64,000 bases of DNA from Thinopyrum elongatum (taxonomy: Eukaryota > Streptophyta > Magnoliopsida > Poales > Poaceae): positions 49,903,030-49,967,029 of the forward strand of contig CM022302.1 in the NCBI GenBank assembly GCA_011799875.1, read 5' to 3'. A program made the position numbers and the translations under genes. The notes below the pieces were generated by a model that saw nothing but the letters and a program-made list of their open reading frames with translations, ran no database searches and was not told where the DNA came from. Of the stretch, positions 24,496 through 35,146 are shown piece after piece (positions within the stretch are counted from its first letter, which is position 1; the number at the start of each line of letters is the position of its first letter).

Positions 24496-24539
24496 GTGCT
24501 TACACGGATCACGTAAAAAAAAAAACAGTGCTTACACGG
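24493..24539. repeat. 15-bp direct duplication around a 17-bp A-tailed insert
   Basis: ACAGTGCTTACACGG at 24493-24507 and 24525-24539 flanks ATCACGTAAAAAAAAAA. This looks like a target-site duplication around an extremely short poly(A)-ended insertion. Confidence 0.6.
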
Positions 24540-24840
24540 TGCGTCTGCTCTGGCACGTCGAGTGCTTGCAAAGCTATTTTCTGGTTGTCGACCGTCAACG
24601 CATGCATGTATGCATGGTCCACGTACGTTCTCCTTCATCATGCGTCCGTTGTTTTTGTACGCCCAAACCGCAGCACTCTGCGCATGCCAATCGATAGGAT
24701 ATTTCTCTCCTGCTCGGAATCGGAGGCGGGGCAGGGCCAGATCGAATCCATCTCGGATCCTACCGGCATTAATCGGCCGGCCGGTGAACTAGTCGTAGCC
24801 GTCGGCCGACTCCGACTGGAGGTGGGAGGTGGTTGGGGGG

Positions 24841-24847
24841 TATAAAC
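24841..24847 (+). promoter_or_regulatory. TATA box of the acyltransferase gene
   Basis: TATAAAC lies 264 bp upstream of the chosen ATG and is followed by a C-rich leader. It is the only good TATA match in this upstream interval. Confidence 0.5.
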
Positions 24848-25104
24848 AGAGGAGGTGGGGTTGGCGCTCTGCTTTCCACCTCTGCTCGCCAAAAACACGA
24901 GTCTCCTTGGCATCCACCCTTCGCCCGCCGTCGCCATCGCCCACGCCCGCCGCGGCGCCGCTGGGCCGCTCAGCCAACCCCAGCAACCCGGCGTACAAAT
25001 CCTACGCGCGCACCACTCGCCCCGGCCGCCCAGCACAATCATCCCGCGCTCCACCCACCGTCATCCGTCGGTCCATCGATCGATCTCCGTCCCTTGGTCC
25101 GTCC

Positions 25105-27308
25105 ATGGCGCCGCGCGCGACGGCCGCGATGAGCAGGTTCCCGCCGGTGTCGTCCTACGACGCGGCGGCGCGGGAGCGCCGCACCGCGGCCTCCGACCTG
25201 GACGGCACCCTGCTGGCCTCGTCCTCCGCGTTCCCCTACTACTTCCTCGTGGCGCTCGAGGCGGGCGGGTACCTCCGGGCACTCGCGCTGCTCCTCCTCG
25301 CCCCGTTCATCCTGCTCCTCTACACCGCCTTCTCCGAGCCGGCCGCCATCGGGCTCCTCGTCTTCGCCACCTTCGCGGGGCTCCGGGTGCGCGACGTGGA
25401 GGCCGTGGCGAGGGGCGTCCTCCCGCGGCACTACGCCGCCGGGGTGCGCGCCGACTCGTGGGAGGTGTTCCGGGGGTGCGGCGCGGGCAGGCGGGTCGTG
25501 GTCACCGCGTCGCCGGCGGTCATGGTCGCCCCGTTCGTCCGCGAGTTCCTCGGGGCGGAGGTGGCCGGGACGGAGCTCGGGGCGTGCTGCGGGCGCTTCA
25601 CGGGGCTCATCAGCGGCGGGGTGCTCGTCGCCGGGAGGAAGAGGGAGGTCGTGGAGCGGCTGTTTGCCGGCGGGGACATGCCGGACGTCGGGCTCGGCGA
25701 CCGCGAGAGCGACCACGACTTCATGGCCATCTGCAAGGTACTCCTAAATTCAACCTCCACACCCGGTAGAATTCCATTGTTTTGAAGAAAATTTCTTGGA
25801 TTCGACACAATCTTTCTTCAATAGAATTTCTCTAGTTCATAGTGATTGGTATTTGAGTGCCAGACATCAGACGACAGATAATTGTTCTTTGAGTGCTCAA
25901 GGCATCAACCTCATCATCTCATCTAAGTCTCTTCTTGTGGTAGTTGGAGTTGCAAGAAATTGTGTGGTTCCTATCTTTTGCTTACCCTTTCTAGAGCACC
26001 TTTTCTGTCCCTACGTAGGAAAAAACAAGAAGGTTCATTCTAGTTTCTACCTGATGTTTTAGCCTGCAAAATTCTCATATTTGATAGGAGTACTAATAAA
26101 TCTGTGCTGAGTAGTCACAAATTTCTTTCAATTTTGCACTTTGGCTTACTTTTTTTGGTTTGTTTGGCAAAGAGTTCTGCTTATCTGAGGGCTCAGTCTT
26201 CACTGGCAATCAAATCAAATCACACCTGTCTCAGTCCTGTTAACATTTCGCTTTGGACGAAACAGGGAAAGATTACTGTCGAATAGTCATTAGTTACTCC
26301 ACTAATCCTGGAATAAAAACTAATGCTTTGTTTGATTCAGATTATGCTAAAAAACTTAGCAGTTAATAATATTGATTAATCTGATTTTTGTTTCCCGCGC
26401 ATGTACATATGCAGGAGGCCTACATGGTGCCCACGAACAAGCGCGCGCCGCGCGCGGCCGCCGACGCGCTGCTCTCCCGCGTCGTGTTCCACGACGGCCG
26501 CATGGTCCGCCGGCCAGACCCGGCGCACGCGCTCTTCGCGCTGGCCTACCTCCCGGTGGGCTTCGCCCTGGCCGTCCTCCGCGTCCTCATCAGCCTCCCC
26601 GTCCGGCCGCACCTCGTGCGCCACACGTACCGCCTGACCGGCATCCGGCTCGCCGTCCGGGGCACGCCCCCGTCGGCGCCGCGCGGGGGCTCCCCAGGGT
26701 CCCTCCTCGTGTGCAACCACCGCACGGCGCTGGACCCCATCATCGTGGCCGTGGCGCTGGGGCGGCCGGTGACGTGCGTGACCTACAGCGTGAGCCGGCT
26801 GTCGACGGCCATCTCGCCGATCCCGGCCGTGGCGCTGGCGCGGGACCGGGAGGCCGACGCGGCGCGCATCGCGGAGCTGCTGGCCTCCGGGCGCGACGTG
26901 GTGGTGTGCCCGGAGGGGACGACGTGCCGGGAGCCCTGCCTGCTGCGGTTCTCGGCGCTGTTCGCGGAGCTGACGGACCGGATCGTGCCGGTGGCGCTAG
27001 AGGCGGCGCAGTCGACCTACTACGGGTCGACGGCGAGGGGATGGAAGGCCATGGACCCGTGGTTCTTCTACATGAACCCGCGGCCGGGGTACAAGGTGAC
27101 GTTCCTGCCGGCGCTGCGGCCGGAGGAGACGTGCGGCGGCGGCGGGAGGAGCGCCGTCGACGTGGCCAACCACGTGCAGGCGGTGATCGCCAAGGAGCTC
27201 GGGTACCGGTGTACGACGCTCACCAGGAAGGACAAGTACATGAAGCTCGCCGGCAACGACGGCACGGTCGCTGCCGCCGGCGAGGACGACGGCAAGAAGT
27301 GTGCGTAA
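25105..27308 (+). CDS. GPAT: Glycerol-3-phosphate 2-O-acyltransferase (GPAT4/6/8-like), two exons
   Basis: Exons 25105-25737 and 26415-27308 (GT-AG, phase 0) give 508 codons, the usual length for land-plant sn-2 GPATs. These enzymes transfer acyl groups to glycerol-3-phosphate for cutin or suberin monomers in the ER. Residues 31-36 (DLDGTL), 134-137 (TASP) and 198-205 (GDRESDHD) are haloacid-dehalogenase phosphatase motifs. Residues 312-318 (NHRTALD), 377-381 (PEGTT) and 401-404 (IVPV) are acyltransferase blocks. Hydrophobic segments lie near 56-73 and 246-272. An intact DxDGT motif is typical of the bifunctional GPAT4/6/8 branch that makes 2-monoacylglycerol, whereas the GPAT5/7 branch lacks it; assignment to cutin synthesis is inferred. 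The first of two near ATGs is used; the next in frame is at 25129. No lesion is seen, so the gene looks functional. GC is very high, as in many grass genes. Confidence 0.93.
25738..26414 (+). other. Intron of the acyltransferase gene
   Basis: A 677-bp AT-rich intron with donor GTACTC after AAG and acceptor TATGCAG before GAG. It interrupts the CDS between ICK and EAYMVP, just after the phosphatase-like GDR motif. Short open frames in it are not genes. Confidence 0.9.
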
Positions 27309-27555
27309 ACTGTCGAACTGTATATAGATGTAGTCACGATTCACGGACCAGCGTAGTGTTGTAGTTTCTGTTCTGTAGGCTGTACCACGATTTTCTAGTG
27401 TTTTCCCCTGCTCTGGCAATTTCACTTACTCAGCACATTGTCTGGTCAACCAGAAGAAAGTTGACAGCAACAGCAAACATGAACATCAAAATAGAGTCCA
27501 GATGGAGATTGATAGTTTTCCTTTTTAACTCAACGGAGTGGAATAAAAAATCATG
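27309..27555 (+). other. 3'UTR of the acyltransferase and start of plastid-like DNA
   Basis: AT-rich sequence after the stop codon; no clear polyadenylation signal can be chosen. The last part (about 27520-27560) reads straight on into 32856 if the Copia element is removed, so it probably belongs to the plastid-derived segment. Confidence 0.45.
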
Positions 27556-27560
27556 GTTGG

Positions 27561-27739
27561 TGTAGAAAAGATATGGGATGCAACTCAATTGTATTCCTCG
27601 GAGTTGGTCACAATATATACACGAGATGTCTTGCGTGACAAGCCAACTAATCCTACCATATCTCTATAAGTCAACTATACAAGGCTAGAGACTATAGAAA
27701 GATTAATTGTATGGAAATACATATATGTCACGTTCAACA
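27561..27739 (-). repeat. 3' LTR of element C
   Basis: 179 bp. The pol reading frame runs 12 codons into this LTR and stops at 27703-27705. The G-rich GCGGGGGG directly before the LTR in element sense is the likely polypurine tract. Confidence 0.93.
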
Positions 27740-30700
27740 CCCCCCGCAGTCAAAGCGCCGGCGTTGGCGATGCAAAGACTGGAACGAAACTCCTGGAATG
27801 CAGCGGTTGGAAGCCCTTTGGTCATAATGTCGGCAAACTGTTGGGTGGTCGGTACATGAAGAACACGGAGCTGACCCAACTGTACCTTCTCGCTGACGAA
27901 GTGAACATCAAGTTCAATGTGCTTAGTGCGCTTATGCTGCACCGGATTGGCCGCGAGGTAGGTGGCCGAAACATTATCACAGAAAACCACCATAGCTTTC
28001 GGGATTGCGACCCGAAGTTCACCAAGTAGTTGACGCAGCCAACAAGTCTCAACGACAACATTGGCGACGGCACGGTACTCGGCCTCAGCACTCGAGCGGG
28101 AGACGGTAGGCTGCCGCTTAGAGGACCATGAGACAAAAGAGTCACCGAAGAAGACACAGTATCCCGACGTGGAACGTCGAGTGTCAGGATAGCCAGCCCA
28201 GTCCGCATCACTGTAGGCAAAAAGCTCAGTGGAGGCGGAGGCACGAAGACGAAGGCCATAGGTTGGTGTGCCGCGAAGATACCGGAGAATGTGCTTGACC
28301 AGAGACTAGTGAACATCACGAGGCGAATGCATGTGCAAGCAGACTTCTTGCACGGCAAACTGAATGTCTGGTCTGGTGAGCGTGAGGTACTGAAGAGCAC
28401 CAACAATACTGCGGTAGAGAGCGGCGTCAGTGGCAGGCTGTCCAGCAGTGGCAGAAAGCTTTGGCTTGGCCTCAGCAGGTGTCGCAGCAGGCTTGCAGTC
28501 AGTCATGCCAGCACGGTCCAATAGGTCAAGAGCATATTGTCCCTGATGAAGAAAAAATCCGGAGGCATCACATCGAACATTAATGCCGAGGAAGAAGTGC
28601 AACGCGCCCAATTCCTTCAGCCGACACTCAAAACGAAGGCGGCCAATGATGTCGCGAAGCAGATCCGCGTGAGAGGCGGTGATGACGATATCATCAACAT
28701 ACAGAAGAAGCATGGCGACATGATCAACTCGATGAAGCACAAATAACGACGTGTCGGAGGTGGTGCTGCAAAACCCGAGAGCAGTGAGGAATGCTGCAAT
28801 GCGTTGATACCACGCACGAGGCGCCTGTTTCAGGCCGTAGAGAGACTGTGATAGCAGGCAGACATCATCAGGCCGGGTGGGATCAACAAAACCAGCTGGC
28901 TGCTGACAGAGAACACGCTCCTGAAGATGACCATAGAGGAAGGCGTTGTTGATGTCAAGCTCATGAACATGCCAGTGACGAGACGCAGCGAGCTGAAGAA
29001 CAACACGAATCATGGCGGGTTTAACGACCGGGGAGAAGGTCTCCGAGAAGTCAACACCGGCACGTTGTGCAAAGCCACGAACAACCCAACGAGCCTTGTA
29101 CCTGTCCAGAGAGCCATCCAGAAGAAGCTTATGCCGAAATACCCACTTGCCGGTGATGATGTTGGCGCCGGGAGGGCGAGGAACCAACATCCAGGTCCGG
29201 TTGGCGACAAGAGCATCATACTCAGCACGCCTGGCCGCGAGCCAGTGCGGGTCACTCACTGCAGATCGCACCGAGCGCGGTATTGGAGATATGGCCGTGA
29301 CACTGAGGTTGTGATAGCGGGGGTTCGGCTGATGGATCCCGTCTTTAGCACGCGTCACCATGGAGTGATGAGGCGGCGGAGGCGGGGGTCGAGGCCGACG
29401 TCGAGGCGGAGCCGCAACCTCGGTTGCGGAAGACGACGATGATGGGGCCGCAGAAGAAACCGCAGGCGACGAGGCTGCGGTCGAGGCCACATGCGAGGCC
29501 GCAGATGGCGGCGACAAGGCCGCGGGCGAAGCCGCGGGTGGCGAAGACGGGTCCAAGGGTGAGACCGCGGAGGGCGACAACAAGCCGGCGGGCGAGGCCG
29601 CAGCCAGCGTGGGTGCGAGTGAGGGCGCCAGAGATGCTGCAGAGGGCGACGTCGCTGCGGAGGGGACGGCCAAGGACCCGGCCGTGGAAGCGTCCCCCGG
29701 GCTGGCGACGGGGTTCGCGTGGACGGCCGAGGCACCTCCTATTGACGGTGATGAGGGCGCCAACATGCCGGCAGGGGCTGGCGCCGAAACCAGCGGAGGC
29801 GAGGCCGGCTCCTCCTGAGCCGACGGAGACGAGACCGGCTCCACCAAAGCCGGCAAAGGAGGTCCCGCCGAGGAAACCGAAGGGGCCGCCGAAGAAGCAT
29901 GCGGTCGCAGCGCAGGAAGCTCAAGGGCCCCACGAGGCCGACGAGTGAGGGCATCCGAAGACGGCGCCGCTGTCAGTGTAACCTGCTGAAAAGGGAAGAC
30001 AACCTTGTCAAAGTAAATGTGCTGCGAGACGAACACACGACGAGAGACGGGGTCGTAACAGCGAAAGCCTTTGGTGTTGGGTTGGTAGCCAAGAAAGACA
30101 CAAGCGAGAGACCGAGGCGCAAGTTTATGCGGAGCGGTGGCGGTGATGTTAGGGTAACACAAGCAACCGAGGACGTGAAGATCGTCATAGGATGGAGGAG
30201 ACCCGAACAGGATATGATGAGGTGTATAGCTCCATCGTGGTTTGCAAGGCCGGATGTTAAGGAGAAGAGTGGCGGTAGCAAGAGCATCTGGCCAAAACCG
30301 TGCGGGCATGTGTGCATGGAAGAGCAACGCACGAACACTCTCATTGAGGGTGCGAAGGACACGTTCGGCACGACCGTTTTGTTGGGATGTATATGGACAT
30401 GTAAGATGAAAGATGGTGCCATGGGTGGATAGAAGATGTCGAATGGCGAGGTTATCAAATTCTTTCGCGTTATCTGTTTAAAGGTGAGCAATGGTGCGAT
30501 GAAAGTGGGTGTGGACGTAAGCATAAAAGGAGTGAAGGGTGGCGGCGACGTCGGATTTATGGCGTAACGGAAAAGTCCAAGTGAAGTGAGAAAAATCATC
30601 TAAAATCACAAGGTAATATGATAAGCCCGAATTGCTAGGCACTGGAGATGTCCAAACATCACAATGAATAACATCAAAAGGAAAAGTGGCAATTGATGAA

Positions 30701-30795
30701 GATGAAGAAAACGGCAAGCGAACGTGCTTTCCGATGCGGCAAGCATGACAAGTATGAGCCGCTGATTTATTACATGAAAAGGGAAAAGTGCTCAA
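27703..30795 (-). pseudogene. Copia pol of element C: GAG-pre-integrase end, integrase, RT, RNase H
   Basis: The frame starts after a shift near 30793. It holds the zinc part (CHACRIGKHVRLPF), the integrase core (VIHCDVWTSPVPS; TSQQNGRAERVLRTLNES), a long proline/alanine/serine-rich linker, RT (ANIITGKWVFRHK, KPAMIRVVLQLAA, LYVDDIVI) and RNase H (DADWAGYPDTRRSTSGY, YRAVANVVVE, IELDVHFV, ADIMTKGL). A TAA at 30478-30480 cuts integrase, and a TAG at 28306-28308 cuts RT from RNase H where PRDVH is followed by SLVKHILRYL. All other codons are open, so the copy is fairly young. Confidence 0.92.
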
Positions 30796-31601
30796 AATTT
30801 AATGAAAAGCGTCGGCGCCGGGATGACCAAGTCGAGCGTGCCAAAGCGAGACATCGGCATGGAGAGCAACTGGACCGCCGCTCGTAGTAGGACCGCATGG
30901 GTAGAGATCGTCGGGGGAATCACATCGGTGCAGAACCCTCCGGGAGCGAGCATCCTTGACAGAGAAACCATAAGAGCGTCAAACTCAACTGTGACAGGAT
31001 GTTCAAGAGTAAGAGTACGAACAGAACATAGGTTTTTGATTAAAGATGGTGAGACAAGCACATTATTGAGAGTTAAAGATGAAGAAGGAAACGGGAGGGA
31101 GGACAAACCGTGGTGAGTGATGGGAAGAGAGGTGCCATCACCAACCACAATGTGAGAGGAGAAAGGATAGGGGGAGGCACGGGAGAGGATACTGGGGTTA
31201 GAGGCCATGTGAGCGGTGGCGCCGGTGTCCATGTACCAATCGTCGCCTCCGTTGTAGGTGCTCAGCGAGGGTGCAGCGTGAAGGGCGGAGAGGAGCGCCG
31301 GGTCCCATGCACCACCAGGAGCACCACCATACGCGCCGTAGGCCGGAGGGCCACCGTAGGCCGCGGCATTGCCATATGCCGCAGGAACGGGGGCGGGCGC
31401 GGTCAGCAGCGCTTGATGAGAAGCCGGCCGTGGTCCAAGAATGCCTGGAGCAGGGGGACGGGGGACGGGCATGGAGTAAGCATGCACGACGCCCGTCCAG
31501 AGGTTGTACCCCGACAGCCAGGCTGGAGTAGGGGCTGCCGCAGGGTTCGCGGGAGGGCGCGGAGCCGTGTTGGAGTTGCGAGGCCGACCGCCCCGACCCT
31601 T
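30792..31601 (-). pseudogene. Copia gag end and protease of element C
   Basis: It is in phase with gag, after the TAG at 31602-31604. A glycine/alanine/tyrosine-rich stretch precedes the protease DTGATAHMASNPSIL near 31240, and the GAG-pre-integrase motif (RFGTLDLVIPA) follows. The frame ends at 30792-30794, where a one-base change moves the reading into the pol frame. No classical zinc knuckle is seen in the readable part. Confidence 0.85.
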
Positions 31602-32378
31602 CTATTTGCGACTACTAGCGGGGGCGGGCGCGGGTGGCGGGGTCGGAGCAGGAGGACGGGGCGCGGGCGTTGGTGAAGGCGCGCCATGGCCGGCGACGAG
31701 TCCGACGTGAAGAGCGGTGTGGGTCGCCTGTCGAGCAGTGTGGCAAAGACGCTTCTCCTCCATGCGAAGATACGTGACGGCCTTGGCGTACGTCGGCGTG
31801 ATGATGGAGAGGTTGGCGGCGGACTGGCCGAGGTCGGGGTGGAGGCCCCGAAGGAGGTTGGTGAGGAGGACGGAGTCGTCGATGGTCATGCTGACGTCGC
31901 GAAGCTCGTCGGCGAGAACCTTCAGCCGCATGCAGTACTCATCGATCGAGAGATCATTTTGCTGCAGGGTGAAGAACTCTCCTTGGAGGAAGACACGACG
32001 TTGGAGTTGATTGTCGAGGAAGTGGTCGCACAACCGTGTCCACATGGCATACGCCGAAGGGTCACGGGAGTTCACCATGTCGAAGAGACCCTGTGAGATG
32101 GTGAGGAAGAGCCACTTGACGATGCAAGCGTCCACGACAAGCCACTCGTCGTCGTCCTTCATGTCGCGGAAGTCGACGCTCCCGTCAACATGCTCGATGA
32201 GACGGTAGGAGCGGAACAAGAGCGCGAAGTAGGTGCGCCATGCGTTGTAGGATGGCGAGTCGAAGTCGAGGACGACGGGCACATGATCTTTGATGTGGAG
32301 CTCGTTGAGGCGGTCAGAGGTGAACATGGCGCCAGCGAAGGAGCCGGCGTCGGAGGGATCGGCCTTCGAGCGGGACAT
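31602..32378 (-). pseudogene. Copia gag of element C
   Basis: ATG at 32378. The protein has the UBN2/DUF4219-type gag pattern: LDFDSPSYNAWRTYFALLFR, DPSAYAMWTRLCDHFLDN and LLRGLHPDL, then a proline-rich tail. It ends prematurely at a TAG (31602-31604) just before a KGRGGRPRN basic motif that continues in phase. Confidence 0.88.
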
Positions 32379-32671
32379 GGTGGTGGTGAGAGGGAGATGG
32401 GGAGCGGCGGCGTTAGGGTTTTGGTGGTGGCTGGGGAGAAGACAGCGGCGGCTTGAGGAAGTAGCGGCGGCTGCGTAGGTTTGGGAAGGGGCGGCGGCGG
32501 CTACGTGAGAGAGTAGCGGCGGCGGCTTAGGGTTTGGGAAGCGGCGGCAGCGGCTACAGGAGGGAGTAGCGGCGGCGGCCTAGGGTTTGGGGAGGGGCAG
32601 CGACGGCTACAGGGAGGAGTGGCGGCTGCGTAGGGCGGAAGCGGTGGAGATCGCGGTGAAAACTGATACCA

Positions 32672-32850
32672 TGTAGAAAAGATATGGGATGCAACTCAAT
32701 TGTATTCCTCGGAGTTGGTCACAATATATACACGTGATGCCTTGCGTGACAAGCCAACTAATCCTACCATATCTCTAAAAGTCAACTATACAAGGCTAGA
32801 GACTATAGAAAGATTAATTGTATGGAAATACATATATGTCACGTTCAACA
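32672..32850 (-). repeat. 5' LTR of element C
   Basis: 179 bp, with three differences from the other LTR. It is followed in element sense by the primer site TGGTATCAG. Confidence 0.93.
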
Positions 32851-32855
32851 GTCGG

Positions 32856-33350
32856 GAAGGTTACTATAGCAAAAGCCATTGGAATTAATATTTTATATAT
32901 CGGAATAATTAGTTTTATTATTAATGAGAAAAAAGGTGGCTAAAAGAAGAGAAATCATTAGTTATTCATTAAGGTTAATTTGATTCAATGACCAGAGTTC
33001 CGCGAGGATATATAGCCCGGAGACGACGAACAAAAATGCGTTCATTTGCCTCAAACTTTAGAGGGGCTCATTTAAGACTTAATCGAATGATTACCCAACA
33101 GGTAAAAAGAACTTTTGTTTCCTCTCATCGAGATAGAGGTAGGCAAAAGAGGGATTTTCGTCGTTTGTGGATCACTCGGATAAATGCAGCAACGCGGGTA
33201 TATAAAGTATTCGATAGTTATAGTAAATTAATACACAACCTGTACAAGAAGAAATTGATTCTTAATCGTAAAATGTTTGCACAAGTTGCTGTATCAAATC
33301 CAAATAATCTTTACACGATTTCCATATAAAATAAAGATCATCAATTAAAG
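32856..33350 (+). other. Plastid-derived nuclear insertion (NUPT) with rpl20
   Basis: The segment carries the plastid rpl20 frame together with its AT-rich upstream region, and its codon use differs sharply from the GC-rich genes nearby. The left edge probably lies left of element C (about 27520), because the flanks join smoothly when C is removed. The right edge falls near 33350-33400. Confidence 0.8.
32988..33329 (+). pseudogene. rpl20: Nuclear copy of plastid ribosomal protein L20
   Basis: Starts [20 protein letters not shown] and is collinear with plastid L20 (50S subunit) to NPNNLYTIS. The grass plastid protein is about 119 residues. Here an extra base pair or two in the last codons (CCATATAA) causes a stop after 113 residues. 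It has no plastid transit peptide and sits in nuclear repeats, so it is a transferred copy and not a working nuclear gene. Confidence 0.9.
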
Positions 33351-33481
33351 GTATAATAATAGTTTAACAGTTTCTACTAAAGAACATTTTTCTGTAACTT
33401 CACTATTTGTATTTTTTTTTTTTGTCTAACTTTGACTTTTTTTTTGTCGGGACTAACTTTAACTTCCAAACAAAATATTAC

Positions 33482-33545
33482 TCCCTCTATAACTTTTTAT
33501 AAGACATTTTTAGAGTCTACGACAGTGTCAAAAAATATCTTATAA
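33482..33545. mobile_element. Partial Stowaway-like MITE
   Basis: TACTCCCTCTATAACTTTTT with a self-pairing TATAAGACATTTTTAGAGTC...GTGTCAAAAAATATCTTATA is one end and loop of a Stowaway-type hairpin. The right end is missing or diverged before the SINE. Confidence 0.5.
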
Positions 33546-33555
33546 TCCCAAAAAT

Positions 33556-33892
33556 GCTAGATCTACATAAGTTTTTTTTTGAACATTAGTACGGACACAA
33601 GCGCTCATATACACGTGCATACACTCACCCCTATGAACGCACATACGCACACCCTACCCCTATGAGCACCTCCGAAAGACTGAGCCGGCATATCATCTTG
33701 AGATTTACGAAGTCACCATAGGCGCCTCGTCGTTGACGGGAACGTCTCCTCCCACTGAAAGCGCATCGCCGGAAATCCTGGAATAAATCCAGGAATAATG
33801 CGAGCACTATGACTTGAACCCTGGTGGGCTAGGGATAACACTGCTCCTCTAACCATCCAACCACATGTTGTGGTTCGCTAGATCTACGTAAG
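33556..33892 (-). mobile_element. tRNA-related SINE with target-site duplication
   Basis: The body is 33572-33876 (305 bp). GCTAGATCTAC(A/G)TAAG flanks it at 33556-33571 and 33877-33892 (16 bp, one mismatch). On the minus strand it begins near GCGAACCA, has box A-like TGGTTAGAGG and box B-like GGTTCAAGTC, and ends in a run of A. This is the structure of a Pol III-derived SINE. It is similar to SINEs common in Triticeae; the family name was not verified. Confidence 0.8.
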
Positions 33893-34034
33893 CTGCTAGG
33901 TAAAGCTACGTTCCTTCCTTCCTTCTCAACTAACCCCCCACCCCATTTCACGGGGTGGGCCTGCGCCCATTTTTTTTCTTCCAACCAAAACAGGCCAGGT
34001 CAGCTTTTACGTAGGTGTAGCAAAGCTCCTTATA

Positions 34035-34108
34035 CTCCCTCCGTAAAGGAATATAAGAGCGTTTAGATCAAACGCTCTTATATTCCGTATATTTCTTTAC
34101 AGAGGTAG
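34035..34108. mobile_element. Stowaway (Tc1/Mariner) MITE
   Basis: 74 bp with terminal CTCCCTCCGTAAAG and CTTTACAGAGGTAG, flanked by TA on both sides (34033-34034 and 34109-34110). The inner arms AAGAGCGTTTAGATC and AAACGCTCTT form a hairpin with almost no loop. Confidence 0.88.
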
Positions 34109-34267
34109 TATTGAGTAACGGAGCGAGTATTGGTAATGATCGACCACTGCCCCGTGCCTGAACGCATCAATCTATCTCATCTCATCTTGAATTACGGAGT
34201 ACCGAACCATAGGCTATATATGGTTTGGACTTTGGACATACCACCGTCCGGACTACACCCTTCTCAA

Positions 34268-34293
34268 CAGTGGCGGAGACAGGACCCAGGCCG

Positions 34294-34359
<66 letters not shown>

Positions 34360-34452
34360 GGGGTTGTGGGGGGTGTGCATTGTTTGTACACTGTAGCTGG
34401 GACGTATCAAACCTGGGGCCCGGGGCTTGGCCCAAACGTGGCTCCGCCCCTG
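34268..34452. mobile_element. hAT-type MITE with a 64-base G run
   Basis: The ends are CAGTGGCGGAGACA and TGGCTCCGCCCCTG (inverted, two mismatches). CTTCTCAA (8 bp) is duplicated at 34260-34267 and 34453-34460, as hAT transposases produce. The 185-bp element has no coding capacity and contains an uninterrupted G64 tract. Confidence 0.88.
34295..34358 (+). repeat. Homopolymer G tract (64 G)
   Basis: Sixty-four consecutive G residues, then T and further short G runs to 34374. The tract can form G-quadruplexes and is prone to sequencing length error. Confidence 0.9.
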
Positions 34453-34460
34453 CTTCTCAA

Positions 34461-35059
34461 GTCAACTGCAGAAGTGTATGTTGAGCAAGAAGGACAACTT
34501 TCATGTTTGAGTTTCTTCGTTTGACACCACCTTCAGAAGTGAATTTGATGAACTCTAAGCACTGGTAATGCATGAACATATTTCATTACCTCGGAATTTT
34601 ACTGGACATTGAATTTTTTTTAATAGTTCATCCTACAGTGAAAAGAAAAAAATAGAACTTGTGAATTCCTTGCAATCATTAGTAGGTTAGTAGTACAAAC
34701 AAATAAAAATTGCATATTTAACAAGATTATAAATTAAAGCTACAAGAATTATAGATACGTCTAGGACGTATGGATGTTCATACATCAACTTAGATAACAG
34801 ATAGATGTGTCTTCGATGCTCTTGATTATGGGCAAATGTGATTCTCGGATGAGACTAGAGCTCGGTGATATTTGTGCGCCAAAGTAGAATTCACTGGATA
34901 GCTGCACGCATACTTTCTATGTTAATGAAGTGTGAGTCTTGGTTCAGTTGTAATGTGTTCCATCTTTGTCCAAATGTTAATCTTTGTAGAGCGCTCGTCC
35001 ATGTGGGCACAGGTGTAGTACCCACATGTGTGAGTATGATGTTTCTATTGTCGGTAGTA
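34461..35059. other. AT-rich intergenic sequence
   Basis: No gene or clear repeat is recognised between the hAT MITE and the next Stowaway MITE. Confidence 0.5.
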
Positions 35060-35146
35060 CTCCCTCCGTCTCCGTCCCAAAGTGTTGCTGATTTAGTGCA
35101 ACTTTATAATAAAGTTATACTAAACCTTACTTTGGGAAGGAGGGAG
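35060..35146. mobile_element. Stowaway (Tc1/Mariner) MITE
   Basis: 87 bp. The ends CTCCCTCCG and GGAGGGAG are flanked by TA (35058-35059 and 35147-35148). The inner arms (GTCCCAAAGTG, ACTTTGGGA; AACTTTATAATAAAGTT) pair. Confidence 0.88.

Larger units (their letters stand above)
27561..32850 (-). mobile_element. Element C: Ty1/Copia retrotransposon
   Basis: Two 179-bp LTRs (27561-27739 and 32672-32850), TG...CA, differ at three positions (1.7%). The flanks are GTTGG (27556-27560) and GTCGG (32851-32855), a 5-bp duplication with one mismatch. The element reads on the minus strand: primer site TGGTATCAG at 32671-32663, then gag, protease, integrase, RT and RNase H, the Copia order. It carries three stops and one frameshift. 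It is inserted in plastid-derived DNA. The lineage (Ale or Ivana type) was not determined. Confidence 0.95.

Noticed and set aside
28537..30887. Plus-strand frames opposite the Copia pol
   Set aside because: They are antisense shadows of the minus-strand RT and integrase frame and show no motifs or splice structure.
34130..34524. Glycine-rich or proline-rich frames
   Set aside because: They are translations of the G64 tract.
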